Notes: generated by a model from the sequence alone, not told the origin. A stretch of 24,059 nucleotides of DNA from an uncultured Clostridia bacterium (GCA_934292955.1 CAKQXZ010000030.1:1-24059); one strand, 5' to 3'; counted from the stretch's first letter, positions 14,893 through 23,725 are shown. Program-made: numbers and translations.

Positions 14893-17800
14893 ATGAAAAG
14901 ATTATCGAAATCGCTTTTGATGATATTGTTGGTCTGTCTGTGCTTTTGTTGCGTTTTTTCATGCAAAAAAGGCGATAAACCGCAGGACGGCAGCGATTCG
15001 CCAAACGAATTTGTATCTGTTGTATACGACGCAAACGGCGGTATGTTCGACGATTACGAAAACGTAATAAAGCAAACGTTTGCTGTAGGCTCGTTATTGA
15101 CAAAGCCGGAAGATCCGCGCCGAGAAGATTACACGTTTAATGGCTGGAGCAAAAATCCGGACGGCGGCGCAACGTGGAATTTCGGAACCGACGTTATCCG
15201 GTCGGATATGACGTTATACGCAGTTTGGGAAGAAATTCCGAAAGCAAAATATTCCGTAACGTTCGATACCGACGGCGGCGCGTTTGCAAACGGCGAAACA
15301 ACGCTCGAGATAAACAACGTTGAGTCGGAATCATCGATTTCAAGACCCGAAGATCCTGAAAGGGAAGGTTTTGTTTTCATCGGTTGGTCGGCAGATAAGA
15401 CTGTCGATAATCTTTGGGATTTCGAAAATGACTTAATTACCGAAAATCTTGTTTTATATGCCGTGTGGGAGCAGGGCGACGGGCATCGGATTACCGGCTC
15501 TGACTTTTTTGAAATCGACGGGCTTAACCTTACGGCATATGAGTTCTGTGATGACGGCAATCTTGATTTTCGCGGCACATTCACCGTAAGCGTCGGGGCG
15601 ACGTGGAAAATCTATACGTCGGAAAATTGCGAAGAAGAATACGAAGTATCCGATAAAATCGCCGCCGTTTCATACGGTATGAACGATTTTTATATAAAAG
15701 TCGAAAACAGAAATATCGATGAAAAGTATGTAATTTATCATGCTTCTTTTTATCGCGTACCCGTTGAAGAAGTTGATGTTTATGCCGGAGAATGCACGAT
15801 AATAAAAGGTGCCGACTATCCCGATGTAATTATTCCCGCGTACTATAAAAAAGATTACAAAGTAACCGCTATAGACCAAAACGCTTTTCTTAATTGCGAA
15901 AAGGTGCAAAACGTTACATTGCCGGGAAATGTAGAAACTATAAGAGCGCATGCGTTCGACGGATGTATAAATCTTCAGACCGTAAGTTTACCCGACAGTG
16001 TGAGTATTATATCGAGCGGCGCATTCAGAAATTGCTCCGCTTTAACCGAAATCGTAATTCCGGAAAAAATTACTTTCATAGACAGCTATGTATTTTACAG
16101 TTGCGAAAATCTTAAAAAAGTTACATTGCAAGGTAAAATAGCATATATCGGTTACGAATCTTTCTTAAATTGCAAAAATCTTGCGGAAATCAACTTGTCT
16201 GACGGACTTGAAAAAATAGATCACTACGCTTTTTCGGGGTGCGAAAAATTAGACGGGATTACTCTTCCGCAAAGTCTTAAAACTCTCGGTTATTACGCGT
16301 TTTATAACTGCGCGAGCCTTTCCGAAATAATTATTCCGAGCGGAATTACAAAAATAGAAAATTCTACATTCGAAGGTTGTACGGCTCTTAAAAGCGTTGT
16401 GATTCAGGGCGAAGTAACCGACATAGAAAGCGCGGCTTTCAAAAATTGCAGCGGTATCAGAAATATAACCGTTCCCGCAACCGTCACAAAAATAAGCGCT
16501 TCGGTTTTCGACAGTTGCAGCGGACTTGAAGAAGTAGTTTTGTCCGACGGTATTAACTGTATCGACTCTCGGGCATTCTACGGTTGCGTTAATCTTAAAA
16601 GTATAAAAATTCCGAAAAATCTGACCGAGATCGGCGATTACGCTTTTTATGATTGTGGACTGATAGAGAAGATCGATCTTCCCGACGGATTGACGAAAAT
16701 ATATGATTATGCTTTTTATAACTGCAAAAATCTGCAGGAACTTACAATTCCGCAATCGGTAAAATTGTTAGGCGGCTATGCGTTCGGAAACTGTGCGGGT
16801 TTAACCGGAATAGATTTTAATGCAACGGGCTGTGAACATTCGGGACGCTCTCCGATATTTACGAAAGCGGGCAGAAACGGCGACGGTATAACCTTTAACG
16901 TAAGCAAAAACGTCGAGAAAATACCCGATTATCTGTTTTACGGAGAAGACGACGATTATTCGAACGTTACAAGTATCATATTCGAAGACGGTTCCGCTCT
17001 GCAAAATGCAGGTATTCTGGCGTTCTTTAATTGTATGGTTAAAAATGCGGTGATTCCGTCCTGCGTTCCGATTAACCCGTATGAGCTTATAACGCTCAGA
17101 ATAATAGGCGGCAACGAAATCGCAAAAGACTCTTATAAAAACGCCGCAAACCTTATAAGCGCGGAGTTATCCGAAAGCGTAAAAATTATAGGCGAATCTG
17201 CGTTTGAAGGTTGCGCAAAACTCGAAAGTATAAACTTAGAAGGAATAACCGACATAGGTGAAAAAGCGTTCGGCGGGTGCTCGGTTCTGAATAAAGTGCA
17301 TTTATCCGAAAACGTTATGTCTATCGGCATTTCCGCTTTTGAAAATTGCAGACTCTTAACGGAAATAATCATTCCGGGCGAACTCGGCACGTTAAACGAA
17401 TATGCCTTTGATAACTGCGCTTCGCTCAAGTCTTTGGTTATTCCGTCGTCAACAACGCGGATCGGGCAAGGCGCATTGCGCGGCTGTATTCTTCTGCGCG
17501 AACTGACGTTGCCCTTTGTCGGCGAATATGACACGTCATATCAAAACTATTATTTTGACTGGATTTTCGGCGATGAATATTCTTACAATACGTCTGCGGT
17601 TGTTCCCGAAATGCTTAAAAAAGTCACTCTGACGCGCTCGACGACAATCGGAAAATACGCATTTTCGGGATGCAATTATATCGAAGAAATAAGGTTGCCC
17701 GATTCGGTTGAAACGATAGGAATGTCGGCTTTTCGGAACTGTAAAAACCTTAACAAAATCTATCTCGGCAGCCGATTGAAATCGATAGCGTACGGTGCTT

Positions 17801-20800
17801 TTGAAAATTGCGGCACAGATACCGAAACAACTATAGACATAGTAATAAATGACCTGAACGACTGGCTTAATATAGATTTTGCAAACCCGACGGCAAACCC
17901 GCTCAGTAACGGCGGCTGGCTCCGTGTATACGACGAAAATGCCGAAAACCCCGAAAGACCTTGGGGCGTAACGGATTTATCGCTGCTAGAAAATGTATCA
18001 GTTTTCAAAGACTATGTGTTTTATCATTGTCTGAACGGAATGTACGACCTTAAATTCAGGGCGGAAGAACTCGTAGTCGGCGTTTCCGCGTTCGAAGCGT
18101 GCGGGTTATATGCGGATAGTATCACAACCGTTACGTTTTTCGGCAAGACCACTCTTAAAGACAGGGCTTTTTACGGAAATAAAGCGCTTACCGCCGTTTC
18201 TGCCGATAAAATATGGAGTATAGGCTGTTCGGCTTTTGAAGACTGTTCCGCTTTGTTCTCATTCACAATGCAGTGGGCGATGAATTACATGGGCGATTAC
18301 GCTTTCAGAAATTGCGTTTCGCTTTCAAAATCCATGCATCCCGCTTTTTCCATATGGGGTATTGAAACCTGCGGAAAGAACGTGTTTGAAAACTGCACGT
18401 CTTTGAAAAGCATAGAGATAAACAATACCGACATAGGCGAAGAAATGTTCTCCGGCTGCACGCAGTTAAGAAGCGTAACGCTTAATAACGTGGGGACTAT
18501 AGGAGCCCGCGCGTTCATGAATTGCTATGCGCTTGAAAGTTTTGTTGTTCCCGAAACAGTCACATCTATGGGACTGTACGTTTTCGATAAATGCGCAAAC
18601 CTTAAATATCTGACCGTTCCTTTTATAGGTTCAAGCGCGGAAAATCCCGCATACTTAAGTTATTTTGGCGACGCTCTGCGTATATGGCTGAAAGAACTTT
18701 ATATAACAGACAGTTGTACGCAGATAAGAAGTGCTGCGTTAGAAAACTGCGAATCGCTTGAAGTTCTTACTCTGCCGTTTGTCGGAAGCGATCCGGACAG
18801 TACGCAAAGTAAAAAGTTTTCTTACATTTTCGGCTCTGAAACGCTTATTCCGCAAACTCTTACGAAAGTTATCGTAAACGGCGGCAAAATAGGCTTAAGG
18901 GCGTTTGAAAATTGCACGGGCATAAAAAGCGTCGAAATTTATTCGCCGATAACGGGAATAAGCTCTTATGCTTTCGGTAACTGCTCTTCGCTTTATGAAA
19001 TACGCATTCCCGAAAGCGTAACTTACATCGGCGAAGGAGCCTTTTTCAGGTGTGAAAAACTGAACGATATAAAACTGCCGTCCGCGCTTAAAGAAATAGG
19101 GGAACTTGCCTTTTCTTACTGCATTTCGTTAGCCGACGTTACTTTTCCTAAAGGATTAAGCATTATAGGCGATTATGCATTCGGAAAATGTGAAAGTTTC
19201 TTAACGCTTACCATTCCGGATAGCGTAACTCAAATCGGTAAGGCGGCATTCAAACGGTGCGATAATCTTGAAAGCGTAACCATTCCTTTTACAGGCGGAT
19301 ATTCCGATTATAGCGGAAGCGGACGTAGTTGTTTTTCGTATATTTTCGGCGGCGACGGCGAAGTGCCGTCCGCTATTAAAACGGTTATATTGACTAAAGG
19401 TCCAGTCGCCGGATCGGCTTTCTATAATTGCGGGGATATAGAAAATATTACATTGCCGTCGGATATTACGGAAATAGGCGGTGCGGCTTTTGAAAACTGT
19501 ACGTCTTTGAAAAGCATAACAATACCCGACGGGGTAACGTTGATCGACATGAGAGCCTTTTCGGGGTGCGCGGGTTTAACTCAGATTACAATTCCGCAAA
19601 ACGTAACGGAAATCGGGCAATTTGCATTTTACGGGTGCGAAAAACTCGTCGAAGTATATAACCGATCTTCGCTCGTGATAGAAAAGAACAACAAAAACGG
19701 GCACGTCGGCTATTATGCCATGAATATTTATACCGATACCGACGGGGCAAGCGGATTTGTTACGACCGACAACGGTTTTGTGTTCGAATGCATAAACGGC
19801 GTTTATACGCTTGTAGGATATAAGGGCAACCTGACGTCTGTAACGTTACCTAACGGAATGGATGAAAAACCGTATGTCGTCAGAGATTACGCTTTTTACG
19901 GGTGTAATAAATTGACAAAAATAAGCATTCCGCAAAACGTGGAGCGCGGCATAACGGCAAACACGTTTATCGGCTGTGAAAATCTTAAAACAATCTATGT
20001 TTACGACGGAAATGAGTTTTACAGCAGTGTCGACGGTGTGTTGTATAACAAAAATCAGACCGAAGTATTATTCGTTCCGCCTAAAATGAGCGGCAATATC
20101 GTTCTGCCGGATACCGTAAACGATATAAGAATAAAGGCTTTTAACGGCTGTAAATACGTTACCGGTGTAACGCTTCCCGATAGTTTAGCCACTATAGGAT
20201 TAAATGCGTTCAGCGATTGCACGGGGTTAATAAATATAACTATTCCGAAAAAAGTCACAGCTATCTATTCCAATGCGTTTTATGGGTGTGAAAAGCTTGT
20301 TGAAGTGTGCAATCTGTCGTCGCTTAATATAGAAAAAGGCAAAACGACAAACGGCTGCGTAGCGCGTTACGCGAAAAACGTTTACGCCGATACAGGCGAA
20401 ACAAGCAAAATCGTCACCACAACCGACGGATTTACCTTTTACGCAGACGATGACCGCGTTTGGCTTATGAGATACTCGGGGAGTGCAACCGACTTAGTGA
20501 TGCCCGCAGACTATAACGGCAGAATTTATACCGTTTATTCATATGCGTTTTATAATTGCTCTGCCTTAAAATCCGTAACTTTTACAGACGGAGTGACAAT
20601 TATTATGAACAACGCGTTCTTCGAATGTAACAAACTTAATAAGATTACGATAGAAAGCGGCGACACGACTTTTTACAAAAACTCTTTTGCGGATTGCAGT
20701 GCTTTAACGGAAATAGAATACAGCGGGTCAACGAATAACTGGATCAATAAAGGCGTATCGTTCGGTTCAAACAAAAACGAACCGACCGTCAGTTGTTCCA

Positions 20801-20847
20801 ATGGCAAAGTATACTATTACTATTACACAACATTCTGGAATGGTTGA
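14893..20847 (+). CDS. Giant BspA-like LRR_5 surface lipoprotein
   Basis: This 1984-residue protein starts with a lipoprotein signal: basic MKRLSK, a hydrophobic core and VFSC, where Cys24 would be lipidated and anchored to the outer membrane face. Residues 39-112 and 118-194 are two Listeria-Bacteroides (InlB B-type) repeats, each with an 'F-D-x-x-GG' type start and 'LYAVWE' end. From about 295 onward comes a long array of LRR_5 (BspA/TpLRR) repeats of about 23 residues, with the 'I-G-x-x-A-F-x-x-C-x-x-L' pattern. Four repeats carry a longer insert with a 'PF-x-G...YIFG' core, at about 874, 1241, 1293 and 1463. Two near-duplicate modules start at 1587 and 1804 ('SSL-x-IEK ... VTTD-x-GF'). 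There is no LPXTG or SLH anchor. Known relatives bind host proteins, glycans or other bacteria. AAGGAG is eight bases before the ATG, 12 bases after the alkyltransferase stop, so it is cotranscribed with that operon. Confidence 0.92.
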   Translation: MKRLSKSLLMILLVCLCFCCVFSCKKGDKPQDGSDSPNEFVSVVYDANGGMFDDYENVIKQTFAVGSLLTKPEDPRREDYTFNGWSKNPDGGATWNFGTDVIRSDMTLYAVWEEIPKAKYSVTFDTDGGAFANGETTLEINNVESESSISRPEDPEREGFVFIGWSADKTVDNLWDFENDLITENLVLYAVWEQGDGHRITGSDFFEIDGLNLTAYEFCDDGNLDFRGTFTVSVGATWKIYTSENCEEEYEVSDKIAAVSYGMNDFYIKVENRNIDEKYVIYHASFYRVPVEEVDVYAGECTIIKGADYPDVIIPAYYKKDYKVTAIDQNAFLNCEKVQNVTLPGNVETIRAHAFDGCINLQTVSLPDSVSIISSGAFRNCSALTEIVIPEKITFIDSYVFYSCENLKKVTLQGKIAYIGYESFLNCKNLAEINLSDGLEKIDHYAFSGCEKLDGITLPQSLKTLGYYAFYNCASLSEIIIPSGITKIENSTFEGCTALKSVVIQGEVTDIESAAFKNCSGIRNITVPATVTKISASVFDSCSGLEEVVLSDGINCIDSRAFYGCVNLKSIKIPKNLTEIGDYAFYDCGLIEKIDLPDGLTKIYDYAFYNCKNLQELTIPQSVKLLGGYAFGNCAGLTGIDFNATGCEHSGRSPIFTKAGRNGDGITFNVSKNVEKIPDYLFYGEDDDYSNVTSIIFEDGSALQNAGILAFFNCMVKNAVIPSCVPINPYELITLRIIGGNEIAKDSYKNAANLISAELSESVKIIGESAFEGCAKLESINLEGITDIGEKAFGGCSVLNKVHLSENVMSIGISAFENCRLLTEIIIPGELGTLNEYAFDNCASLKSLVIPSSTTRIGQGALRGCILLRELTLPFVGEYDTSYQNYYFDWIFGDEYSYNTSAVVPEMLKKVTLTRSTTIGKYAFSGCNYIEEIRLPDSVETIGMSAFRNCKNLNKIYLGSRLKSIAYGAFENCGTDTETTIDIVINDLNDWLNIDFANPTANPLSNGGWLRVYDENAENPERPWGVTDLSLLENVSVFKDYVFYHCLNGMYDLKFRAEELVVGVSAFEACGLYADSITTVTFFGKTTLKDRAFYGNKALTAVSADKIWSIGCSAFEDCSALFSFTMQWAMNYMGDYAFRNCVSLSKSMHPAFSIWGIETCGKNVFENCTSLKSIEINNTDIGEEMFSGCTQLRSVTLNNVGTIGARAFMNCYALESFVVPETVTSMGLYVFDKCANLKYLTVPFIGSSAENPAYLSYFGDALRIWLKELYITDSCTQIRSAALENCESLEVLTLPFVGSDPDSTQSKKFSYIFGSETLIPQTLTKVIVNGGKIGLRAFENCTGIKSVEIYSPITGISSYAFGNCSSLYEIRIPESVTYIGEGAFFRCEKLNDIKLPSALKEIGELAFSYCISLADVTFPKGLSIIGDYAFGKCESFLTLTIPDSVTQIGKAAFKRCDNLESVTIPFTGGYSDYSGSGRSCFSYIFGGDGEVPSAIKTVILTKGPVAGSAFYNCGDIENITLPSDITEIGGAAFENCTSLKSITIPDGVTLIDMRAFSGCAGLTQITIPQNVTEIGQFAFYGCEKLVEVYNRSSLVIEKNNKNGHVGYYAMNIYTDTDGASGFVTTDNGFVFECINGVYTLVGYKGNLTSVTLPNGMDEKPYVVRDYAFYGCNKLTKISIPQNVERGITANTFIGCENLKTIYVYDGNEFYSSVDGVLYNKNQTEVLFVPPKMSGNIVLPDTVNDIRIKAFNGCKYVTGVTLPDSLATIGLNAFSDCTGLINITIPKKVTAIYSNAFYGCEKLVEVCNLSSLNIEKGKTTNGCVARYAKNVYADTGETSKIVTTTDGFTFYADDDRVWLMRYSGSATDLVMPADYNGRIYTVYSYAFYNCSALKSVTFTDGVTIIMNNAFFECNKLNKITIESGDTTFYKNSFADCSALTEIEYSGSTNNWINKGVSFGSNKNEPTVSCSNGKVYYYYYTTFWNG

Positions 20848-20940
20848 AAATGTAAAACAAAAAGAGCATACATTCGCCAATAAAAAAGTAACCCACCGGT
20901 TGAAGGGCTGGACTTCGTAAAACAGTTATTTTGAAAAATG

Positions 20941-20983
20941 CTTGAAAACAGTCGTTTTCAAGTGATGGGGTGGCTTCGGTCAC
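20941..20983. other. Two strong hairpins between the LRR gene and the IS remnant
   Basis: CTTGAAAAC (20941-20949) and GTTTTCAAG (20954-20962) are perfect inverted repeats with a 4-base loop. GTGGC-TTCG-GTCAC (20970-20983) is a stem capped by a stable UUCG-type tetraloop, with one G-T pair. The LRR gene has no other obvious terminator. They may be part of the decayed element or of an RNA structure; neither is proved. Confidence 0.5.
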
Positions 20984-21005
20984 GCCGTCCCTTGATATAA
21001 AGAAA

Positions 21006-21028
21006 AACCACGCGATAGTCGCGTGGTT
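21006..21028. other. IS200/IS605 left-end subterminal hairpin
   Basis: AACCACGCGA (21006-21015) pairs with TCGCGTGGTT (21019-21028) around TAG. A short-loop palindrome close to the element end is the recognition structure of HUH-type TnpA transposases. No T tract follows, so a terminator role is less likely. Confidence 0.65.
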
Positions 21029-21063
21029 CGGTGAAGGCTAACCGATGAATCCCGAAACAGAAA

Positions 21064-21123
21064 CTCCAATTGTGTATAATACGATTATGACCTGCCAGTC
21101 AAAAAATATTAACACAATTGGAG
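21064..21123 (+). promoter_or_regulatory. 5' leader inverted repeat that hides the tnpA ribosome site
   Basis: CTCCAATTGTG (21064-21074) is a perfect 11-bp inverted repeat of CACAATTGGAG (21113-21123). The second arm ends in GGAG, part of the GGAGG Shine-Dalgarno site (21120-21124) before the ATG at 21132. Folding would block translation, as described for the leader of enterobacterial IS200. TATAAT (21075-21080) lies just inside, so the repeat's first arm may not be on that transcript; an upstream start would be needed. Confidence 0.6.
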
Positions 21124-21131
21124 GATGAAAA

Positions 21132-21272
21132 ATGAAAGAATCACTCAACACCGTAAAAAGTTTAGCACATACAAAATGGAATTGCAAGTATCATGTAGTT
21201 TTTGCACCGAAAAATCGTTATTTTTCTTTGCCGGATAATTCTCCACAATTTGAACGGCTGTTCGTATATTGA
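21132..21272 (+). pseudogene. tnpA: Truncated IS200-family transposase TnpA
   Basis: A 46-codon frame survives. Its first part, 'SLAHTKWNCKYHVVFAPKNR' (10-29), is the hallmark N-terminus of IS200/IS605 Y1 transposases. After residue 30 the likeness stops and a TGA follows at 21270. Intact TnpA is about 130-150 residues and needs an HUH pair and a Tyr, both absent, so it cannot transpose. GGAGG precedes the ATG. Confidence 0.85.
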
Positions 21273-21326
21273 ATATTGGCTTGAGTTTTGATGGACGGCT
21301 TTCAACGCTTACAGGTCAACCTGTCA

Positions 21327-22232
21327 TTATTCTTCCGAGTTATAAAATTCTTCCAAAACATAGGTTTTAACCGGTGTTATATATAACTCATATTTGATAA
21401 CCAATTTAACAAGGTCATTTCCGTCAATCAAGGTAATGGGGGAACCTTCTCTTGCGGCTTGCCTTGCTGAATTCGTAAATCTGCCGTTAGTGATAAACAC
21501 GCCATAATCGGCCTGGTACTTGTTCATAGCGCCTAAGAATTGATTGATTTCCGTTTCTCTTACGGGTGCAACATTATATCGTTTGCATTGAATAACGACT
21601 CTGGTTGTGCGAAAATCATTAGTGTCGGTATGATAACCATAACCGTCAATTCCGCCATCATTACTAATCTGAACGCCCTTTTCTGTAAAATCAACGCCCA
21701 TACGATTTAATAATGCCCTTGAAAAGGCCTCAAACTTTTTAGGTGTCATTTTCGCAATTGCAGTAAGCAGTTTTTCTTTGAAATCATCCTTTATTTTTTC
21801 TTCTTCTTGCATTTCTTCCTCATTATCAGAAATGTCGGCAACCTTGTTCTTCTTGTTGTTTTTGCTCAACTGTTCCCAATGTTTTTTAGATGCTTCAATA
21901 ACATCTTTTTCGACATCAAGACCATATACATCAAGATATAGTCCTTTTTCGGTCAACGTAATAGGAGAAGTATTCGTATATGTCAATAATCCGATAAATA
22001 ATAAGTCTTTTATTGCAAAATTGAACTTGAAGTTGAATTCCTTATATGTGTTTCCGGTTTTTTTGGATTTCTTTTCAATTTCTGCAAATTCCGCAATTTG
22101 ATCATCCATGTCGGCGATGCGTGCTTTTATTTCAGAACGTTCTAACTGACCGCCGGCTTCTTGTAATACCTTCAATATTGGCTTGATTAAATAAGCAATC
22201 TTGCCGTCAGAAGATAATTGTTTAATATTCAT
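21327..22232 (-). CDS. Mrr-type restriction endonuclease
   Basis: This 301-residue protein has the two-domain plan of Mrr (type IV, modification-dependent) restriction enzymes. The N-terminal winged-helix part (1-110) ends with 'PITLTEKGLYL'. A charged linker (120-150, EEEMQEEEK) follows. The catalytic part contains 'MTPKKFEAFSRALLNRMGV' and 'DGGIDGYGY' (192-200, with the essential Asp), then 'VVIQCKRY' (212-219, Q-x-K), making the PD-(D/E)XK site D...QxK, and a late 'VFITNGRFT'. Mrr cleaves DNA with foreign methylation. All catalytic residues are present. GGAGG lies about eight bases before the ATG, in the 15-base gap after the upstream ATPase gene, so the pair is one operon. A short palindrome (21311-21324) follows the stop. 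Confidence 0.9.
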   Translation of the reverse strand: MNIKQLSSDGKIAYLIKPILKVLQEAGGQLERSEIKARIADMDDQIAEFAEIEKKSKKTGNTYKEFNFKFNFAIKDLLFIGLLTYTNTSPITLTEKGLYLDVYGLDVEKDVIEASKKHWEQLSKNNKKNKVADISDNEEEMQEEEKIKDDFKEKLLTAIAKMTPKKFEAFSRALLNRMGVDFTEKGVQISNDGGIDGYGYHTDTNDFRTTRVVIQCKRYNVAPVRETEINQFLGAMNKYQADYGVFITNGRFTNSARQAAREGSPITLIDGNDLVKLVIKYELYITPVKTYVLEEFYNSEE

Positions 22233-22247
22233 AACAACTGCCTCCGA

Positions 22248-23546
22248 TTATATTTGAGTAATCTGATCTATCGCATACAGCGGCAGATTCACGAGCCATT
22301 CTTCTTTTTTATAGTCCGCCATAGATGTACGAACAGATACTTCGGGCGAGAATTTCTCCTGATAGGTTTTCAGGCTCTTGGCTCTAAGATTTACTTCCGC
22401 CTTTACCTCAACGGGAACAATCAGCTCTCCCGTGTCAACGACAAAGTCTATCTCGCAAGAACCTCTGTCGTTGGTGTAGTAATAAACGCCCAAATCCTGA
22501 ATGGTCTTTAACTGTTGGCAAACATACTGTTCGGTAAGCGCGCCTTTGAACTCTACAAAAAGATCATTGCCGTCAAGCAAGGTGCGCTGACGCAGTCCGG
22601 CCATGCAACCAAGGAGCCCGACATCTACCACAAACAGCTTAAATGCTTTCAGATCCTCATACGCCCTCAAGGGGATGCCTGCTGCATTGACACGACTGAC
22701 CTTATGAACCAGACCGCAATCGGTGAGCCACATAATGGCAGTTTCGTAGTCCTTCGCACGTGCCCCCTCACGAACCAGACCATAAATAAACTTTTTGTTT
22801 TCTTTCGCTAACTGAGAAGGGATGCTGTTCCACAACATACGCAATCGCGGAACGATCTCGTTGGGAGCATGTTTGGAGAAATCTTGTTCGTATGCTGCCA
22901 GGATTCGCTTTTGAATTTCACGAACCTCGTTAAAGTCTTTATTCTCTTTGAAGCTTTGTACTGCTTCGGGCATTCCGCCTACAAAGTAATAGTGCTTCAA
23001 GGCATCAATATATGTCTGCTTGAAGCTCGTAATCATCTGGAAATCTCGCTTATCAAGTAATTCGGCAAACCGTTCTTTATCGGTTGCCATCAAAAACTCC
23101 TTAAAAGAAAGGGGGTACAGCTTTAAGAAATCCACCTTGCCAACGGGGAAAGATGTGCCTTGATGCAAAGCAATATCGAGTAAAGAACCGGCGCATACAA
23201 TGTGATACTGCGGCGCATTTTCATAGAAATATTTCAGAGATGCCAATGCTCTTGGAACTTCCTGTACTTCATCGAAAATCAGCAAAGAATTGTCAGGATC
23301 GATTTTGTGTCCCACATACAGCTCCAATCCCATAATCAAACGCTCTGTATCCAGATCAGAAGCAAACAGCTCTGCCATTCTGGAATTGGAGTCAAAATTG
23401 ATATATACGGTATCCGCATACGCCTGTCTGCCAAACTCTTTCATCAGCCAAGTCTTACCGACCTGACGCGCCCCTTCGATAATCAAAGGCTTACGGTGTT
23501 TGCTTTGTTTCCATTTCAACAGTTTTTCAATAGCAATTCGGTACAT
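22248..23546 (-). CDS. AAA+ ATPase with DUF4143 domain
   Basis: This 432-residue protein belongs to the widespread family of prokaryotic AAA+ ATPases ending in DUF4143. Walker A is GARQVGKT (25-32), Walker B is 'LLIFDEVQE' (D92, E93), and 'CAGSLLDIAL' follows as sensor. The C-terminal domain carries a PD-(D/E)XK-like set, 'EIDFVV' (E365, D367) and 'VEVK' (E380, K382). The substrate of this family is unknown; its nuclease-like end suggests DNA. The frame reaches back to 23591, but that start lies upstream of the promoter, while GGAGGTG lies about seven bases before the ATG at 23546, so the shorter form is correct. It is the first gene of the operon with Mrr. Confidence 0.9.
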   Translation of the reverse strand: MYRIAIEKLLKWKQSKHRKPLIIEGARQVGKTWLMKEFGRQAYADTVYINFDSNSRMAELFASDLDTERLIMGLELYVGHKIDPDNSLLIFDEVQEVPRALASLKYFYENAPQYHIVCAGSLLDIALHQGTSFPVGKVDFLKLYPLSFKEFLMATDKERFAELLDKRDFQMITSFKQTYIDALKHYYFVGGMPEAVQSFKENKDFNEVREIQKRILAAYEQDFSKHAPNEIVPRLRMLWNSIPSQLAKENKKFIYGLVREGARAKDYETAIMWLTDCGLVHKVSRVNAAGIPLRAYEDLKAFKLFVVDVGLLGCMAGLRQRTLLDGNDLFVEFKGALTEQYVCQQLKTIQDLGVYYYTNDRGSCEIDFVVDTGELIVPVEVKAEVNLRAKSLKTYQEKFSPEVSVRTSMADYKKEEWLVNLPLYAIDQITQI

Positions 23547-23577
23547 ACACGCACCTCCGTCATTATAATTCGAATAT

Positions 23578-23606
23578 ATTATAGCACGCAATTACAAAAA
23601 ATGCAA
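23578..23606 (-). promoter_or_regulatory. Promoter of the ATPase-Mrr operon
   Basis: On the minus strand TTGCAT (23606-23601), a 17-bp spacer ending in TGC, then TATAAT (23583-23578): a perfect extended -10 with a weak -35. The start point near 23571 gives a 25-base leader. Confidence 0.7.
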
Positions 23607-23641
23607 TGAGTTTTAGAAAAATAATCACACTTTTTACGCCG

Positions 23642-23668
23642 AACAAAGTGTAAACTTTGTTGTTTTTT
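23642..23668 (+). terminator. Strong rho-independent terminator
   Basis: AACAAAGT (23642-23649) and ACTTTGTT (23654-23661) form a perfect stem with GTAA loop, followed by GTTTTTT. No plus-strand gene precedes it here, so it may shield the ATPase-Mrr promoter region or be left from a lost gene. Confidence 0.7.
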
Positions 23669-23680
23669 CATCGCTCATAA

Positions 23681-23725
23681 AAAATCAGGCAATACTTAGC
23701 CGACAGCCAAGTACCGCTTGATTTT
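23681..23725. repeat. Long imperfect hairpin
   Basis: Bases 23681-23700 pair with 23706-23725 over 20 positions, with mismatches at about four, around the loop CGACA. The long imperfect stem with a tiny loop suggests a folded mobile-element end or regulatory RNA element. Confidence 0.55.

Larger units (their letters stand above)
20997..21272 (+). mobile_element. Decayed left part of an IS200/IS605-type element
   Basis: The order seen is: a TTGAT pentamer (20992-20996), of the kind used as target by some IS605 elements; a perfect 10-bp subterminal hairpin with TAG loop (21006-21028), the structure TnpA recognises in this family; a promoter-like TATAAT (21075-21080); a long inverted repeat over the ribosome site; and the first 30 codons of TnpA. 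The rest, including the HUH motif and catalytic tyrosine, is missing. The right boundary is unknown, because the TnpA likeness fades after about 21221. Confidence 0.75.

Noticed and set aside
15129..20258. Several minus-strand reading frames of 60-170 codons inside the LRR gene
   Set aside because: They mirror the repeat codons of the large gene, lack ribosome sites and contain no domains.
23547..23591. 15-residue N-terminal extension of the DUF4143 ATPase
   Set aside because: It overlaps the -10 element and start point; GGAGGTG precedes the ATG at 23546.
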